Shown in pieces: positions 28,413-38,314 of a DNA stretch of 64,000 bases (its first letter is position 1; each line of letters starts with the position of its first letter). The DNA comes from Cupriavidus metallidurans CH34 (GTDB lineage: Bacteria; Pseudomonadota; Gammaproteobacteria; Burkholderiales; Burkholderiaceae): NCBI RefSeq assembly GCF_000196015.1, contig NC_007973.1, positions 806,001 to 870,000 of the forward strand, given 5' to 3'. A program made the translations under genes and the position numbers. A model generated the notes under the pieces. The model saw only the letters and a list, made by a program, of their open reading frames with translations, ran no database searches and was not told the DNA's origin.

Positions 28413-29127
28413 TGTACTTGTAGTAGCTGGCCTGACCGTTCATCAGCGCGATGGCCAAGCCCTGCGGGCCGTCCAGAAATCCGCGGCGCAGCAGGTAGGT
28501 GCGCAGGAATGCCCAACTGCCATGCAGCCACGCGCTGGCCGGCGTGGCGGTCTTGCCACGCTGGAATGCCTGCGTGGCGCCCAGCGTCGAATACTGGTCG
28601 ACCTTCCGCAGCACCTGCGAGAAGTCGTCGTAGGTGTAGTGCAGCAGCGGATTCCGGAGGTGCGCGATCGGGCCGTCGGTGACGACGTTCTCGTGCACGA
28701 GGTCGTCGGTGAACCTGGCCTTTCCCACGCGGAACAGGCGGGTCAGGCGGTCGGGGTACCAGCCGCTGTGCCGGATGAAGCGGCCGCAGAAGCGTGACAG
28801 GCGGGGCATGTCGTAGGCGTCGGCCTGACCCGATGCGATGGCTGCCAGGATCTCGTCGCGCAGTTCTGGCGTGACGCGCTCATCGGCGTCGATGGAGAGT
28901 ACCCACTCGCTTTGTGCCTTGGACAGGGCGAGGTTTTTTTGTGGACCGAAGCCGGGCCACGTCGCGGTCTGGTGGACCTCCGCGCCCATGGCGCGGGCAG
29001 TTTCCACCGTGCCGTCCGTGCTGCCGGAGTCCACTATAATCGCGCGGTCGCACCAGGAGACGCTCTCGAGGCACTCCCGGATATTGTGTGCCTCGTTTTT
29101 AGTGATCAGTACGACAGAGATTTTCAT
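28345..29127 (-). CDS. Glycosyltransferase family 2 (WaaE/KdtX-like)
   Basis: A 260-residue GT-A enzyme resembling LPS core beta-1,4-glucosyltransferases (WaaE/KdtX). [40 protein letters not shown] opens the fold. The DxD is D80-A-D82 in [23 protein letters not shown] and the late YYKYIKLW motif are typical of this group. A far longer open frame exists upstream on the same strand, but it is antisense to msbA and lacks family content, so the start at 29127 is taken. It is convergent with the GT4 gene, with 68 shared bases, and divergent from msbA. Confidence 0.88.
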   Translation of the reverse strand: MKISVVLITKNEAHNIRECLESVSWCDRAIIVDSGSTDGTVETARAMGAEVHQTATWPGFGPQKNLALSKAQSEWVLSIDADERVTPELRDEILAAIASGQADAYDMPRLSRFCGRFIRHSGWYPDRLTRLFRVGKARFTDDLVHENVVTDGPIAHLRNPLLHYTYDDFSQVLRKVDQYSTLGATQAFQRGKTATPASAWLHGSWAFLRTYLLRRGFLDGPQGLAIALMNGQASYYKYIKLWLLQQSARQPAASGDPQAH

Positions 29128-29223
29128 AGAGATGCTTGCAATGGGATTCCGCACGCCGACGCTGCCCGCCATTCTAGCGGCAGTCGCCCCGGCGTCCCTT
29201 TCCCGTTGGCAAGTGGAGCGAAC

Positions 29224-30990
29224 GTGACCGACAACAAACAACAAACGCCCCAGGAATCCGATACCCTCAAGCGCGTCTGGGCCTATCTGAAGCCCGAGAA
29301 GCGCAACTTCGTGCTCGCCATCATCGCCATGGGCCTGGTGGCGGCCAGCGAAGGGATTATTCCGAAGGTCGTCAACGACCTGCTCGACAAGGGCTTCGGC
29401 GGCAGCTACGCGGGCAAGCTCTGGCATGTGCCCGCGCTGCTGGTGGGCGTGGCGCTGGTGCGCGGCCTGGCGCAGTTTGCCTCGGGCTACCTGCTTTCGC
29501 AGATATCGAACGGCGTGTTGCTGAAGATGCGTATGCAGATGTTCGACCGGATGCTGCACGCGCCGGCGCTGTTCTTCCACCGCAATACCGCTGCCTCGCT
29601 GATCAATGCCGTGATCTTCGAGGTGAACCAGGTGATGCAGATCCTCACTGGCGTGCTGATCACACTGGTGCGTGACTCGCTGACCGTGGTGGCGCTGCTG
29701 ATCTACCTGTTCTACACGAACTGGAAGCTGACCCTGGTGGTGGCAGTGCTGCTGCCGGCGATCGGCTTCGTGATGTCGAAGGTCAACCGCCGCCTGCGTC
29801 GCCTGAACCGTGAGCATCAGGCGCTGACCAACACCGCCGCCTATGTGGTGGAGGAATCCGTGGGCGGGTTCAAGGTGGTCAAGCTGCACGGTGGCGAAGC
29901 GTACGAAATGTCGCGTTTCGAGGCGATGGCCGAGCGGCTGCGCGGCTACTCGATGCGCATGGCTGTGGCCGGTGGCCTGAATCAGCCCGTGACGGCGTTC
30001 CTGGCATCGCTGGCGCTGTCCGTGATCCTGACGATCGCGATGATTCAGGCGCAGGGCAACCAGACCACGATCGGTGGCTTCACCGGCTTCGTGATGGCGA
30101 TGCTGCTGCTGATCTCGCCGCTCAAGCATCTGGCCGACCTGAACCAGCCGCTGCAACGCGGCCTGACCGCGGCCGAGATGATCTTCGGCCTGATCGACGA
30201 GCCGATCGAGCCGCAGAACGGTGGCCTGCCGCTGGAGCGGGCCCGTGGCGATCTGGTGTTCGACAACGTCGGCTTCCGCTATGGCGATGCCGCGCGCGCG
30301 GCGCTGAACCATGTCAGCCTGCGTGCCGCACCGGGCGAGGTCGTGGCGCTGGTGGGGCCGTCGGGTAGCGGCAAGACCACGCTTGTGAACCTGGTGCCGC
30401 GCTTTTTCGATCCGACCGAGGGTCACATCTTGCTCGACGGTCAGCCGATCGACCGTTTCGCGCTGGCCGACCTGCGTCGCCAGATCGCCTTCGTCAGCCA
30501 GGATGTGGTGCTGTTCAACGACACCGTGGCCGCCAATGTGGCCTATGGCGTGCATCCGCGCGAGAAAATCGATATGGCCCGCGTGGAACGCGCGCTGGCG
30601 GCTGCCTACCTGACCGACGTGGTCAAGGGGCTGCCGGAAGGGCTCGAAACGAACATCGGCGACAACGGCATGAAGCTGTCTGGCGGCCAGCGCCAGCGTC
30701 TGGCCATCGCGCGCGCGATCTACAAGGATGCGCCGATCCTGATCCTCGATGAGGCGACTTCGGCGCTTGACTCAGAGTCGGAGCGTCAGGTGCAGGCCGC
30801 GCTGGAATCGCTGATGGTCGGTCGCACCACGCTGGTGATCGCGCACCGCCTGTCGACGATCGAGAACGCCGACAGGATCGTGGTGCTGGAGCAGGGTCGT
30901 GTAGCCGAACAGGGCAGCCACGCCGAGCTGATCGGCAAGAACGGCCTGTACGCGGGCCTGCATCGCATCCAGTTCGCGTCACAGGCATAA
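29224..30990 (+). CDS. msbA: Lipid A export ABC transporter MsbA
   Basis: A 588-residue half-transporter that flips lipid A core across the inner membrane using ATP. An N-terminal six-helix exporter domain (about 20-330) is followed by an ATPase domain with Walker [10 protein letters not shown], signature [14 protein letters not shown], Walker [13 protein letters not shown] and switch His in VIAHRLSTI. The start is GTG at 29224, six bases after GGAG; the frame upstream is open but overlaps the divergent GT2. Its LPS glycosyltransferase neighbours fit its role. Confidence 0.94.
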   Translation: MTDNKQQTPQESDTLKRVWAYLKPEKRNFVLAIIAMGLVAASEGIIPKVVNDLLDKGFGGSYAGKLWHVPALLVGVALVRGLAQFASGYLLSQISNGVLLKMRMQMFDRMLHAPALFFHRNTAASLINAVIFEVNQVMQILTGVLITLVRDSLTVVALLIYLFYTNWKLTLVVAVLLPAIGFVMSKVNRRLRRLNREHQALTNTAAYVVEESVGGFKVVKLHGGEAYEMSRFEAMAERLRGYSMRMAVAGGLNQPVTAFLASLALSVILTIAMIQAQGNQTTIGGFTGFVMAMLLLISPLKHLADLNQPLQRGLTAAEMIFGLIDEPIEPQNGGLPLERARGDLVFDNVGFRYGDAARAALNHVSLRAAPGEVVALVGPSGSGKTTLVNLVPRFFDPTEGHILLDGQPIDRFALADLRRQIAFVSQDVVLFNDTVAANVAYGVHPREKIDMARVERALAAAYLTDVVKGLPEGLETNIGDNGMKLSGGQRQRLAIARAIYKDAPILILDEATSALDSESERQVQAALESLMVGRTTLVIAHRLSTIENADRIVVLEQGRVAEQGSHAELIGKNGLYAGLHRIQFASQA

Positions 30991-31074
30991 GTTGTTCGTG
31001 ATTCGACGGCCGTGACGAGGGGTCACGGCCGGGCATGTACCAACAGGGGAACATACCCCGCTGAGGAGACAGAC

Positions 31075-31659
31075 ATGACCCAACCCATCAGCCGTTATCC
31101 GGTTCCCGCCATCGAGAACCTGCCGGACGACATCCGCCAGCGCGTGCTCGAAGTCCAGGAGAAGGCCGGCTTCGTTCCCAACGTCTTCCTGGCCCTGGCC
31201 CATCGTCCCGACGAGTGCCGCGCGTTCTTCGCCTATCACGACGCGCTGATGCTCAAGGAGACCGGCAGCCTGACCAAGGGCGACCGCGAGATGATCGTGG
31301 TGGCCACGTCGGGCGTGAACCAGTGTCTCTACTGCGTGGTGGCCCACGGTGCCATCCTGCGCATCTACGAGAAAAAGCCGCTCGTGGCCGATCAGGTCGC
31401 GGTGAACTACCTCAAGGCAGATATCACGCCGCGCCAGCGTGCCATGCTCGACTTCGCGATGAAGGTCTGCACGGACTCGCATACGATCGGCGAAGCCGAT
31501 TTCGAGGCACTGCGCGCCCATGGGTTTGACGACGAGGACGCGTGGGACATCGCCGGCATCACGGCGTTCTTCGGGCTCTCCAACCGCATGGCCAACACGA
31601 TCGGGATGCGTCCGAACGAGCAGTTCTTCCTGATGGGGCGCGTGCCGAAGGCCAAGTAG
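31075..31659 (+). CDS. AhpD-like alkylhydroperoxidase / carboxymuconolactone decarboxylase-family protein
   Basis: A 194-residue peroxidase-related protein. The redox site is C84-L-Y-C87 with H91 (NQCLYCVVAHG), the CxxCxxxH motif of AhpD-type thiol peroxidases. The second half (ADFEALRAHGFDDEDAWDIAGITAFFGLSNRMANTIGMRPNEQFFLMGR) matches the uncharacterised peroxidase-related family. GAGGAG lies seven bases before the ATG. It is a single gene after msbA; electron donor and substrate are unknown. Confidence 0.87.
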   Translation: MTQPISRYPVPAIENLPDDIRQRVLEVQEKAGFVPNVFLALAHRPDECRAFFAYHDALMLKETGSLTKGDREMIVVATSGVNQCLYCVVAHGAILRIYEKKPLVADQVAVNYLKADITPRQRAMLDFAMKVCTDSHTIGEADFEALRAHGFDDEDAWDIAGITAFFGLSNRMANTIGMRPNEQFFLMGRVPKAK

Positions 31660-31681
31660 GGCGATTCGGCGGCTCAGCGGC

Positions 31682-32200
31682 TCAGCGGATCTGCGCGCAG
31701 CCGCCGTTCTTCGGGTCGAACAGCACGGGCCACGCCTGGTCGTAGATGCCCGGCGTGCAGTGCTTCTCGCATCGGGCATGGGCCAGCGTGATACGGCGCG
31801 GGTCCTGCCACACCATCAGCGTGCAGCCGCTGCCATCTATCGCATGCAGTTCGATGTGTGGCGTCTGCTGTACCTGCTTGAATTCCGACAGGTCGAAGTG
31901 GCACCAGCCACGGCGCGATACCCACAGCTTCCAGGTCAGCGTTTCCACGGCATTGTGCGAGACACGCACTGTCGCGTCCTCGCGGAAACCATCTTCCTCG
32001 GTGCGTCGGCAGATGCCAGAGATGTCGATCTCGTGCGCCGCGATCGGTGTGGCGCGCACGGCGATTTCGGGGGTCTTCGAGGGGTAGGGTGCGGGCAGCT
32101 GGCCGGTGTAGGTGGGCGGCCCTTTCGGAGCGAACGGTTCGACGCAGGCGGCGCACAAAAAAACAGCCAGCATGGCTGGCATTGCATTTCTTAACGTCAT
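31682..32200 (-). CDS. Hypothetical lipoprotein
   Basis: A 172-residue exported protein of unknown function. The leader MTLRNAMPAMLAVFLCAAC ends in a lipobox-like CAAC (Cys19); the -3 residue is Cys rather than Leu, so lipidation is likely but not certain. The mature part starts VEPFAPKGPPTYTGQLPAP and has several later Cys (GICRR, GWCHF, GCTLM, ARCEKHC, GGCAQ), suggesting disulfides. A purine-rich GGGGG before the ATG at 32200 favours it over a GTG five codons upstream. Confidence 0.6.
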   Translation of the reverse strand: MTLRNAMPAMLAVFLCAACVEPFAPKGPPTYTGQLPAPYPSKTPEIAVRATPIAAHEIDISGICRRTEEDGFREDATVRVSHNAVETLTWKLWVSRRGWCHFDLSEFKQVQQTPHIELHAIDGSGCTLMVWQDPRRITLAHARCEKHCTPGIYDQAWPVLFDPKNGGCAQIR

Positions 32201-32353
32201 ATCGGCCCCCTTCACGCGACCCGTTCATCTACTGTAGGGGATGCCGCTGCAAAGACCAGCAGGATATGTTCCGTGGAAGTCCTAGCGCATGGGCGGTGGA
32301 GCGGAACCTATACTCAACAGATGTGCCCGCGTCGGGGGCACCCGCCATCGCCC

Positions 32354-32387
32354 CCGGCCTCTCTCCCGCCTGCGGGAGCGAGGCCGG
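32354..32387. repeat. REP-like GC-rich palindrome
   Basis: CCGGCCTC, one mismatch, CTCCCGC, a two-base loop, then GCGGGAG, a mismatch and GAGGCCGG: about 15 paired bases. CTCCC/GGGAG half-sites recur just downstream (to about 32425) and at 62863-62893. It lies after phnM on the minus strand, with no T-run. It fills most of the 32201-32435 gap; nothing else is seen there. Confidence 0.55.
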
Positions 32388-32435
32388 AGGAGAGGTCGGG
32401 AGAGAGGGCGAGGCCTCGCATTGGCCGATCACATT

Positions 32436-33635
32436 TCAAGCCACCGCTCGCATCTCGGCGGCACGCGGCGCAGCAGGCTGCACCATCGGATATCCCGCCG
32501 CGAACACCAGACGCCCGGCCGACCACGTATGGGTGACCAGCGGCTGCCCGGCAACGCTGCCCACGGCGATGACGTCGGCACGCTTGCCCGGCGCCAGCCG
32601 GCCGCGATCGTCCAGCAGGCAGGCATCTGCCGGATTGGACGTGACCAGTGCCAGCGCCCGGTCGAGCGGAAGGTCGGCGAGGCGTGAGGCGGCGAATGCC
32701 GCCGCGATCAGTGTGGACGGCTGGTAGTCCGAGCAGAGGATGTGGCCGACGCCGGCGTGAATCGCATCGATCGCACGCATCGAACCGCTCTGGCTCTTGC
32801 CGCGCAGCACGTTCGGCGCGCCGAGGATCGTCGGGAGCGCGTGGGCCGAGGCGGCCTGCGCCGTCTCCACGTTGATCGGAAACTCGCTCATGCGAACCCC
32901 CAGCGCGTGCATTGCGGCGATGCGTTGCGGAGAGTCGTCGTCGTGGCTGGCGGTGGGGATGCCGAGTTCGTGCGCCTTCGAGACCAGACGGTTGACGCGC
33001 TCGGTTGCGCCGGCCAACTCAGCCGATTTCTTCGCAGCCGCGTCGGCGGCTTCCTCGCGGCTCATGCCGTGATTGCCCATCATGTACGACAGGTAAGCAT
33101 CGAGCGTTTTGAACTGACCCTGGCCCGGCGAGTGGTCCATGACCGACAGCAGGTCGACCACGCCTTCGGCCATCAGCATCTCGAGCACTGGCACGGCGGC
33201 GTTATCGGTGACTTCATAGCGGCAGTGGATGCGATTGTCGACGAGGCTGTGCGCGCGATACGCGGCCACGGTACGCACCAGCGTCGCGGCGGTCTCGTTG
33301 TTGCGTACGCCGAACTGGTTGCTGGCGAACGACAACGCGTGGTACGGCGTGGTGATGCCAGCTGCGGCATTGCGGCGGTCAACCTGCGCCACCGCGAAGT
33401 CGAGCGGAAACAGCACATTGGCGCGGGGCTCGGCTTCCTTTTCGATCGCGTCGCAGTGGACGTCGATAAGCCCGGGCATCACGGTGTGGCCGCGCAGGTT
33501 GATGACCTCGGCGTCGGCTGGGGCGGAGGCTGGCTCGATGGCGGCGATCTGGCCGTCGGCGATCAGCATCGCGCTGTCGTGCAGGACGCGATCCGGCAGT
33601 ACCAGCGTCGCGTGCGTGAGGTAGGTGGTAGACAT
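32436..33635 (-). CDS. phnM: Alpha-D-ribose 1-methylphosphonate 5-triphosphate diphosphatase
   Basis: A 399-residue amidohydrolase-fold enzyme that removes pyrophosphate from ribosyl-alkylphosphonate 5-triphosphate before C-P cleavage. The metal motif is H60-C-D62 in PGLIDVHCDAIEKEAEPR. The canonical MDHSPGQGQF, ASHDDD, MSEFPINVETA, GAPNVLRGKSQSG and LCSDYQPSTL blocks match E. coli PhnM closely. It is last in phnGHIJKLM, 19 bases after phnL. A second, divergent phnM lies at 39281. Confidence 0.94.
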   Translation of the reverse strand: MSTTYLTHATLVLPDRVLHDSAMLIADGQIAAIEPASAPADAEVINLRGHTVMPGLIDVHCDAIEKEAEPRANVLFPLDFAVAQVDRRNAAAGITTPYHALSFASNQFGVRNNETAATLVRTVAAYRAHSLVDNRIHCRYEVTDNAAVPVLEMLMAEGVVDLLSVMDHSPGQGQFKTLDAYLSYMMGNHGMSREEAADAAAKKSAELAGATERVNRLVSKAHELGIPTASHDDDSPQRIAAMHALGVRMSEFPINVETAQAASAHALPTILGAPNVLRGKSQSGSMRAIDAIHAGVGHILCSDYQPSTLIAAAFAASRLADLPLDRALALVTSNPADACLLDDRGRLAPGKRADVIAVGSVAGQPLVTHTWSAGRLVFAAGYPMVQPAAPRAAEMRAVA

Positions 33636-33654
33636 GTCCGGTTCCAGTTCAGGT

Positions 33655-34386
33655 TCAGGCAAGCGCCGTGGCCGGCTGCAGCGGCAGCATGCGCGTGGCC
33701 ACCGCATCGCGCACAGCCTCGTCGTGGAAGATGCCGATCAGCGAGCGGCCTTCGGCCAGCGCTTCGCGGATCAGTTCGATCACCACCGCCCGGTTGTCGG
33801 CGTCGAGCGACGCGGTGGGCTCGTCGAGCAACAGGATCGGGTGGCCACCGATCAGGCCGCGCGCGATATTCACGCGTTGCTGCTCGCCGCCGGAGAACGT
33901 GGCGGGTGGCAAGTCCCAAAGTCGGCGTGGCAGGTTCAGCCGTTCGAGCAGCGTCGCGGCGCGGGCGCGGGCTTCCTCGTGGCTGGCGCCGCGTTGCTGC
34001 AGCGGATCGGCCACCACGTCGAGCGCGGAGACGCGTGGGATGGCACGCAGGAACTGCGAGACATAGCCGATCACATCGCGGCGCAACTTGAGCACGCGTT
34101 GTTCCGGGGCGTTGGTCAGTTCCACCCATGGCTCGCTGGCCTCGCTCGTGTCGCGCAGGCGGATCGTGCCTTCGGTTGCGAGGTAGTTGCCATAGAGGCA
34201 GCGCAGAAGCGTGCTCTTGCCGGTGCCGGAACGGCCGGACAGCACGAGGCATTCGCCACGCGAGGCGTCAAAGTCGATAGCGCGCAGCACGGGCAGGCGA
34301 ATGCCGCCCTGGTTGTGCAACGTGAACATCTTGCCGAGGCCGCGGACCTCAATCAGTTTCTGGTTGTTGGCTTGCATCATGATCAT
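33655..34386 (-). CDS. phnL: C-P lyase ABC-type ATPase PhnL
   Basis: A 243-residue ABC ATPase needed with PhnGHI to couple adenine displacement of ATP to the phosphonate. Walker A is GRSGTGKST, the signature FSGGEQQRVNIARGL and Walker B ILLLDEPTASLD. Its ATG overlaps the phnK stop as ATGA, indicating translational coupling. Another in-frame Met lies nine bases downstream. Confidence 0.95.
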   Translation of the reverse strand: MIMMQANNQKLIEVRGLGKMFTLHNQGGIRLPVLRAIDFDASRGECLVLSGRSGTGKSTLLRCLYGNYLATEGTIRLRDTSEASEPWVELTNAPEQRVLKLRRDVIGYVSQFLRAIPRVSALDVVADPLQQRGASHEEARARAATLLERLNLPRRLWDLPPATFSGGEQQRVNIARGLIGGHPILLLDEPTASLDADNRAVVIELIREALAEGRSLIGIFHDEAVRDAVATRMLPLQPATALA

Positions 34387-35159
34387 CCCTGCAGGATGGA
34401 GGAGACCAGCAACTGCGTGTACGGATGCTGCGGGTCATCGAGGATCTGATCGGTCAGGCCCTGTTCGACCACGCGGCCGCCCTGCATGACCAGCGTGCGG
34501 TGCGCGAGCAGGCGCGCCACGGCCAGGTCGTGCGTGACAAGGATCGCGGCCAGGCCCAGGTCGGTGACCAGGCGGCGCATCAGGTCGAGCAGCCGGGCCT
34601 GCACGGAGACATCGAGCGATGCGGTCGGCTCGTCCATGAACACCAGGCGTGGATGGGTGACCAGGTTGCGTGCGATCTGCAGACGCTGCTGCATCCCGCC
34701 CGAGAACGTGGTCGGCACATCGTCCAGCCGGGAGAGGTCGATCTCCATTTTCTCGAGCCAGGCGCCGGCGATCTCGCGCAGGTCACCGTAGTGGCGATTG
34801 CCGACGGCCATCAGGCGCTCGGCGATATTGGCGCCGGCGCTCACCTGCATCCGCAGGCCATCGCGGGCGTGCTGCCGCACGAAGCCCCAGTCCGTGCGGG
34901 CCAGCAGACGCATCCGCGCGCTCGACAGTCCAGCCAGATCGGTCAGCCCCGATTCGCGCATGTCGTAGCTGACGCTGCCGCGCTGCGCCTTGACCTGCAT
35001 CGACAGGGCTTGCAGCAGCGTGCTCTTGCCCGAGCCCGATTCACCGACCACGCAGAGCACTTCGCCCGGATAGAGATCGAAGTTGACATCGTGGCAACCA
35101 TGCACGCCGTCCCAGGTGTGCGTCAGGTTGCGTACGGAGAGCAGAGGCGTCGCGTTCAT
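34383..35159 (-). CDS. phnK: C-P lyase ABC-type ATPase PhnK
   Basis: A 258-residue ABC ATPase that docks on the PhnGHIJ core complex at PhnJ. Walker A is GESGSGKST, the signature FSGGMQQRLQIARNL and Walker B LVFMDEPTASLDVSVQ. It starts within the phnJ stop (ATGA overlap) and ends within the phnL start. The frame is open further upstream but overlaps phnJ. Confidence 0.95.
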   Translation of the reverse strand: MNATPLLSVRNLTHTWDGVHGCHDVNFDLYPGEVLCVVGESGSGKSTLLQALSMQVKAQRGSVSYDMRESGLTDLAGLSSARMRLLARTDWGFVRQHARDGLRMQVSAGANIAERLMAVGNRHYGDLREIAGAWLEKMEIDLSRLDDVPTTFSGGMQQRLQIARNLVTHPRLVFMDEPTASLDVSVQARLLDLMRRLVTDLGLAAILVTHDLAVARLLAHRTLVMQGGRVVEQGLTDQILDDPQHPYTQLLVSSILQG

Positions 35160-36043
35160 TGGGCACCTCCTGCGGCCTGCTTCATAGCCTGCGCGGCCTG
35201 GCGGTCGGCGCAGTACTCGGTGTCCGAGCACACGAACATGCGCGTGCCGGCATCGTCGGTGATGATCTCGTCGAGATAGCTGTCGGTGGCGCCGCATTGC
35301 GCACAGCAGCTCGACCACTTTTCCACGGTGAACGGATGATCGACGAAGTCGAGGCTCTTGACCGTGGTGTACGGCGGCACGGCATAGACGCGCTTCTCGC
35401 GCCCGGCGCCAAACAGCATCAACGCGGGGCTACGGTCGAGCTTCGGGTTGTCGAACTTGGGGATCGGCGAAGGCCGCATCATGTACCGCTGGTTGACGAT
35501 CACGGGGTAGTCGTAAGTGGTGGCGATATGGCCGTGATGGGCGATGTCTTCGTAGAGCTTCACGTGCATCGAGCCATATTCGGCCAGCGCGTGCATCGTG
35601 CGCGTTTCGGTTTCGCTCGGCTCCAGCCAGCGCAGCGGCTCGGGAATAGGTACCTGGTAGACCATCGTCTGGCCCGCGCTCAGCTTCGTTTCCGGAATAC
35701 GGTGACGGGTCTGGATGATGGTGGCGTCGGTGGTGCGCTCGGTCGTCTGCACGCCGGTCACGCGGCCAAAGAAGCGGCGGATGTTGATCGCGTTCGTGGT
35801 GTCGTCCGATCCCTGGTCGATGACCTTGAGCACGTCCTGGCGGCCGATGATCGCGGCGGTCACCTGGATGCCGCCCGTGCCCCAGCCATACGGCAGTGGC
35901 ATTTCACGGCTGCCGAACGGCACCTGGTAGCCGGGTATCGCAACGGCCTTGAGCAGCGCCCGGCGCAGCATCCGCTTGGTCGATTCGTCCAGATAGGCGA
36001 AGTTGTAGTGTTCGTCGCGTGCGACGGTAGCGGTGGCGTTCAT
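35156..36043 (-). CDS. phnJ: Carbon-phosphorus lyase, radical SAM subunit PhnJ
   Basis: A 295-residue enzyme that cleaves the C-P bond, releasing the alkane and ribosyl 1,2-cyclic phosphate 5-phosphate. The four Cys C247, C250, C272 and C278 have exactly the spacing (3, 22, 6) of E. coli C241, C244, C266 and C272, which hold the 4Fe-4S cluster and the thiyl. The Gly-rich SREMPLPYGWGTGGIQ carries the glycyl-radical region. All residues needed for activity appear intact. Both ends overlap neighbours as ATGA. Confidence 0.97.
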   Translation of the reverse strand: MNATATVARDEHYNFAYLDESTKRMLRRALLKAVAIPGYQVPFGSREMPLPYGWGTGGIQVTAAIIGRQDVLKVIDQGSDDTTNAINIRRFFGRVTGVQTTERTTDATIIQTRHRIPETKLSAGQTMVYQVPIPEPLRWLEPSETETRTMHALAEYGSMHVKLYEDIAHHGHIATTYDYPVIVNQRYMMRPSPIPKFDNPKLDRSPALMLFGAGREKRVYAVPPYTTVKSLDFVDHPFTVEKWSSCCAQCGATDSYLDEIITDDAGTRMFVCSDTEYCADRQAAQAMKQAAGGAQ

Positions 36044-37161
36044 GCCAGCGACTCCTCCTGGGGTTGGTCTTCGGCCGGCGCATCGGTGGCCGCGCCCTGT
36101 TGCTCGGCGCGCAGCCGCCGCAGCAGTTCGAGGTTGGCCTGGAAGTCCACGTAGTGCGGCAGCTTCAGGTGCTGCACGAAGCCGGACGCTTCGACGTTGT
36201 CGCTGTGGTACAGCATGAATTCGATATTGTTGGCCGGTGCGTCACCTGCCTCGCCGAGTTCTTCCGCGCGCATCGCGCGATCGGCCAGCGCCATCGACAT
36301 CGCCTTGCGCTCGTTGTAGCCGAACACGAGACCGTAGCCACGCGTGAGTCGCGGCGCTTCGTCGGCGTTGCCCGCAAACTGGCTCACCATCTGGCATTCA
36401 GTCACTTCCACTTCACCGATGGTGATGGCGAAGCCGAGTTCCTCGATGAACATCTCGACTTCGGTGCTGCCATAGCGGATCTCGCCGGCGAACGGGTGCG
36501 AATTGCCATAGCCGCGCTGCGTGGAGTAGCCCATCGACAGCAGAAAGCCTTCATCGGCGCGCGCCAGGTTCTGCAGGCGTGCGGGACGCTCGGCGGGGAA
36601 CGTCAGCGGTTCGCGTGTCAGGTCCGGCGGGGCGGGGTCGCCCGGAGGAATCGCGTCGGCTTCCACCAGCGATTCGGCTTCCAGCAGGCTGGTGACGCGC
36701 GGCATGTTCGGAGCAAGCGGTTCTGGCGAGGGCGGTAGCGGCGCGGGGTCGCGGCCCGCTTCGAGCGTGAAGTCGAGCAGCCGCTGCGTGTAGTCGTAGG
36801 TCGGTCCGAGGACTTGTCCGCCGGGCACGTCCTTGAACGTTGACGAGATTCGGCGCTGCAGGCACATCTTGCCGGTATCCAGCGCCTGGGTATAACCGAA
36901 GCGCGCGAGCGTGGTGCGATAGGCACGCAGCAGGAAGATCGCTTCGATTTGATCGCCGGCAGCCTGCTTGAGCGCGAGCGCGGCCAGGTGTGGGTCATAG
37001 AGCGAACCCTCGGCCATCACGCGCGATACCGCCAGCGGCATCTGTTCGCGGATTTGTTCGAGTGTGATCTCCGGTACCGACGTGTCCCCTCGACGATAGG
37101 CGTCGAGCATCTGGTAGGAGTTCAGGATGGCGCGTTCGCCCCCTTTGACGGCTACGTACAT
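36040..37161 (-). CDS. phnI: C-P lyase core subunit PhnI
   Basis: A 373-residue nucleosidase of the C-P lyase core (PhnG2H2I2J2) that, with G, H and L, replaces adenine of MgATP by the phosphonate. MYVAVKGGERAILNSYQMLDAYRRGD and the LLSMGYSTQRGYGNSHPFAGEIRYGSTEV block are diagnostic. The last codon overlaps the phnJ start. phnH ends one base upstream. Confidence 0.95.
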   Translation of the reverse strand: MYVAVKGGERAILNSYQMLDAYRRGDTSVPEITLEQIREQMPLAVSRVMAEGSLYDPHLAALALKQAAGDQIEAIFLLRAYRTTLARFGYTQALDTGKMCLQRRISSTFKDVPGGQVLGPTYDYTQRLLDFTLEAGRDPAPLPPSPEPLAPNMPRVTSLLEAESLVEADAIPPGDPAPPDLTREPLTFPAERPARLQNLARADEGFLLSMGYSTQRGYGNSHPFAGEIRYGSTEVEMFIEELGFAITIGEVEVTECQMVSQFAGNADEAPRLTRGYGLVFGYNERKAMSMALADRAMRAEELGEAGDAPANNIEFMLYHSDNVEASGFVQHLKLPHYVDFQANLELLRRLRAEQQGAATDAPAEDQPQEESLA

Positions 37162-37162
37162 C

Positions 37163-37780
37163 TCAGTCCTCCACGTGCGTGGTGCGCGTCATCGCGCAGA
37201 ATTCGTCGCCGCTGGCCAGCAGCAGGTCCACGCCGAGCGGAAAGCCCGCGTTGTTGGCGCGCCAGCTTGCGCGGAAGTCCGCGGGCAGGCCGGTCACACA
37301 CAGCGATTGCGTGGTTTCGATGCCGGGGCCGCGCAGCGTGAGCGTGTCGCCCGCGTGCAGCGAGGCGACTTCCACGAGCAGCGTGGCGGAGCGGTCCGGG
37401 TAGGCGGGCAAGCCCTGCGCGCAATCGGCGAGCGCGGGCATCGCATGGCCGGCGGGGACGCAGACGAAGGTGGCTTCGCCCAGGTTATCCACGAGCGGGC
37501 AGCCGCAATGGAAGCGCAGGAACGCGCGCGCGGCCGCGGGCACATCGGCGGGCAGCCAGACCGGGGTGTCGGGGTCCGCCAGCGTCAGCAGCAGGGCGGT
37601 CAGCGCGGGGGACAGGCCCTCGGGCTGGCCGCTCGTCACAGGCAGCGTTTCCAGGCGGCCCGGATGGGCGAATGCTTCGAGCGCCGCTCGGAACACCTGT
37701 TGCGCGTCGTCCACGGGATTATCGAAACCCGGCAGCAGCGATGTGGCGGGGGCGGTGGTCATTGACTGGGTGGATGGCAT
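37163..37780 (-). CDS. phnH: C-P lyase core subunit PhnH
   Basis: A 205-residue PLP-transferase-fold subunit without PLP that forms part of the GHIJ core. LLPGFDNPVDDAQQVFRAALEAFAHPG opens the fold. DTPVWLPADVPAAARAFLRFHCGCP and the RGPGIETTQSLCVTGLP block follow. A purine-rich AGAGGA lies six bases before the ATG at 37780; MTTAPAT 18 bases downstream is an alternative. Confidence 0.92.
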   Translation of the reverse strand: MPSTQSMTTAPATSLLPGFDNPVDDAQQVFRAALEAFAHPGRLETLPVTSGQPEGLSPALTALLLTLADPDTPVWLPADVPAAARAFLRFHCGCPLVDNLGEATFVCVPAGHAMPALADCAQGLPAYPDRSATLLVEVASLHAGDTLTLRGPGIETTQSLCVTGLPADFRASWRANNAGFPLGVDLLLASGDEFCAMTRTTHVED

Positions 37781-37781
37781 C

Positions 37782-38270
37782 TCAATCCTCTCCGCGGGCC
37801 ATCGTGAAGAATTCGACGCGCGTTTGCGCGGCGGTGGCGGCCTGGTGGGCCGCGCGCTCGGTCAGGGTCTGTGCAAGTGGCGCGATGACCACGTCATGCA
37901 CGCGCTGGTGCCAGGCCGGGCGCTGCAGCAGTGCGTCGAGCACGGCGGCCTGTTCGGCGTGGCGCGTGCCGCGTCCCTGTATGTAGGCCACGCCAGCCGT
38001 GGCGGCTTGGCCTTCGGTCTCGTCGAGCACCACGGCGCAGCGCGTGACGGACATCTCACCCAGATTGAACTGGGCACCGGTGCCACCCGCGCGGGCCCGG
38101 ACCATCGCCATGCCCGATTCGGGCTTGCGCAGCAGTCGGTAGCCGGGCAGTGCCGCCACGTCGCCGAGCCGCGAGTAGGCCGCATCGAGCGCATCCGTTT
38201 GGGCCAGCGCCAGAATCCTCAGCCACGCGGCCCGTGCCGCGTTGGCCTGGTTGGCGGTTTCGCTTTGCAT
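37782..38270 (-). CDS. phnG: C-P lyase core subunit PhnG
   Basis: A 162-residue core subunit and first gene of phnGHIJKLM. RAAWLRILALAQTDAL, PESGMAMVRARAGGTGAQFNLGEMSVTRCAV and the YIQGRGTRHAEQAAVLDALLQ block are family features. The ATG at 38270 has AGGGG five bases upstream; an overlapping GTG two codons earlier has no spacing. It is divergent from phnF. Confidence 0.92.
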   Translation of the reverse strand: MQSETANQANAARAAWLRILALAQTDALDAAYSRLGDVAALPGYRLLRKPESGMAMVRARAGGTGAQFNLGEMSVTRCAVVLDETEGQAATAGVAYIQGRGTRHAEQAAVLDALLQRPAWHQRVHDVVIAPLAQTLTERAAHQAATAAQTRVEFFTMARGED

Positions 38271-38282
38271 GATCACCCCTAT

Positions 38283-38314
38283 ACGTCTATACGTTTAGAT
38301 GTACACTAACACAA
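38283..38314 (-). promoter_or_regulatory. phnG promoter with probable PhnF operator
   Basis: On the minus strand TTGTGT, 17 bases and TATAGA form a promoter ending about 15 bases before phnG. The -10 lies in ACGTATAGACGT, whose GTATAGAC core matches the usual HutC/PhnF-type half-site. Binding there would block phnGHIJKLM. Confidence 0.55.

Noticed and set aside
29128..30555. N-terminal 476-residue extension of the GT2 gene
   Set aside because: The extension is antisense to msbA and lacks any domain; [15 protein letters not shown] at 29127 is the true family start.
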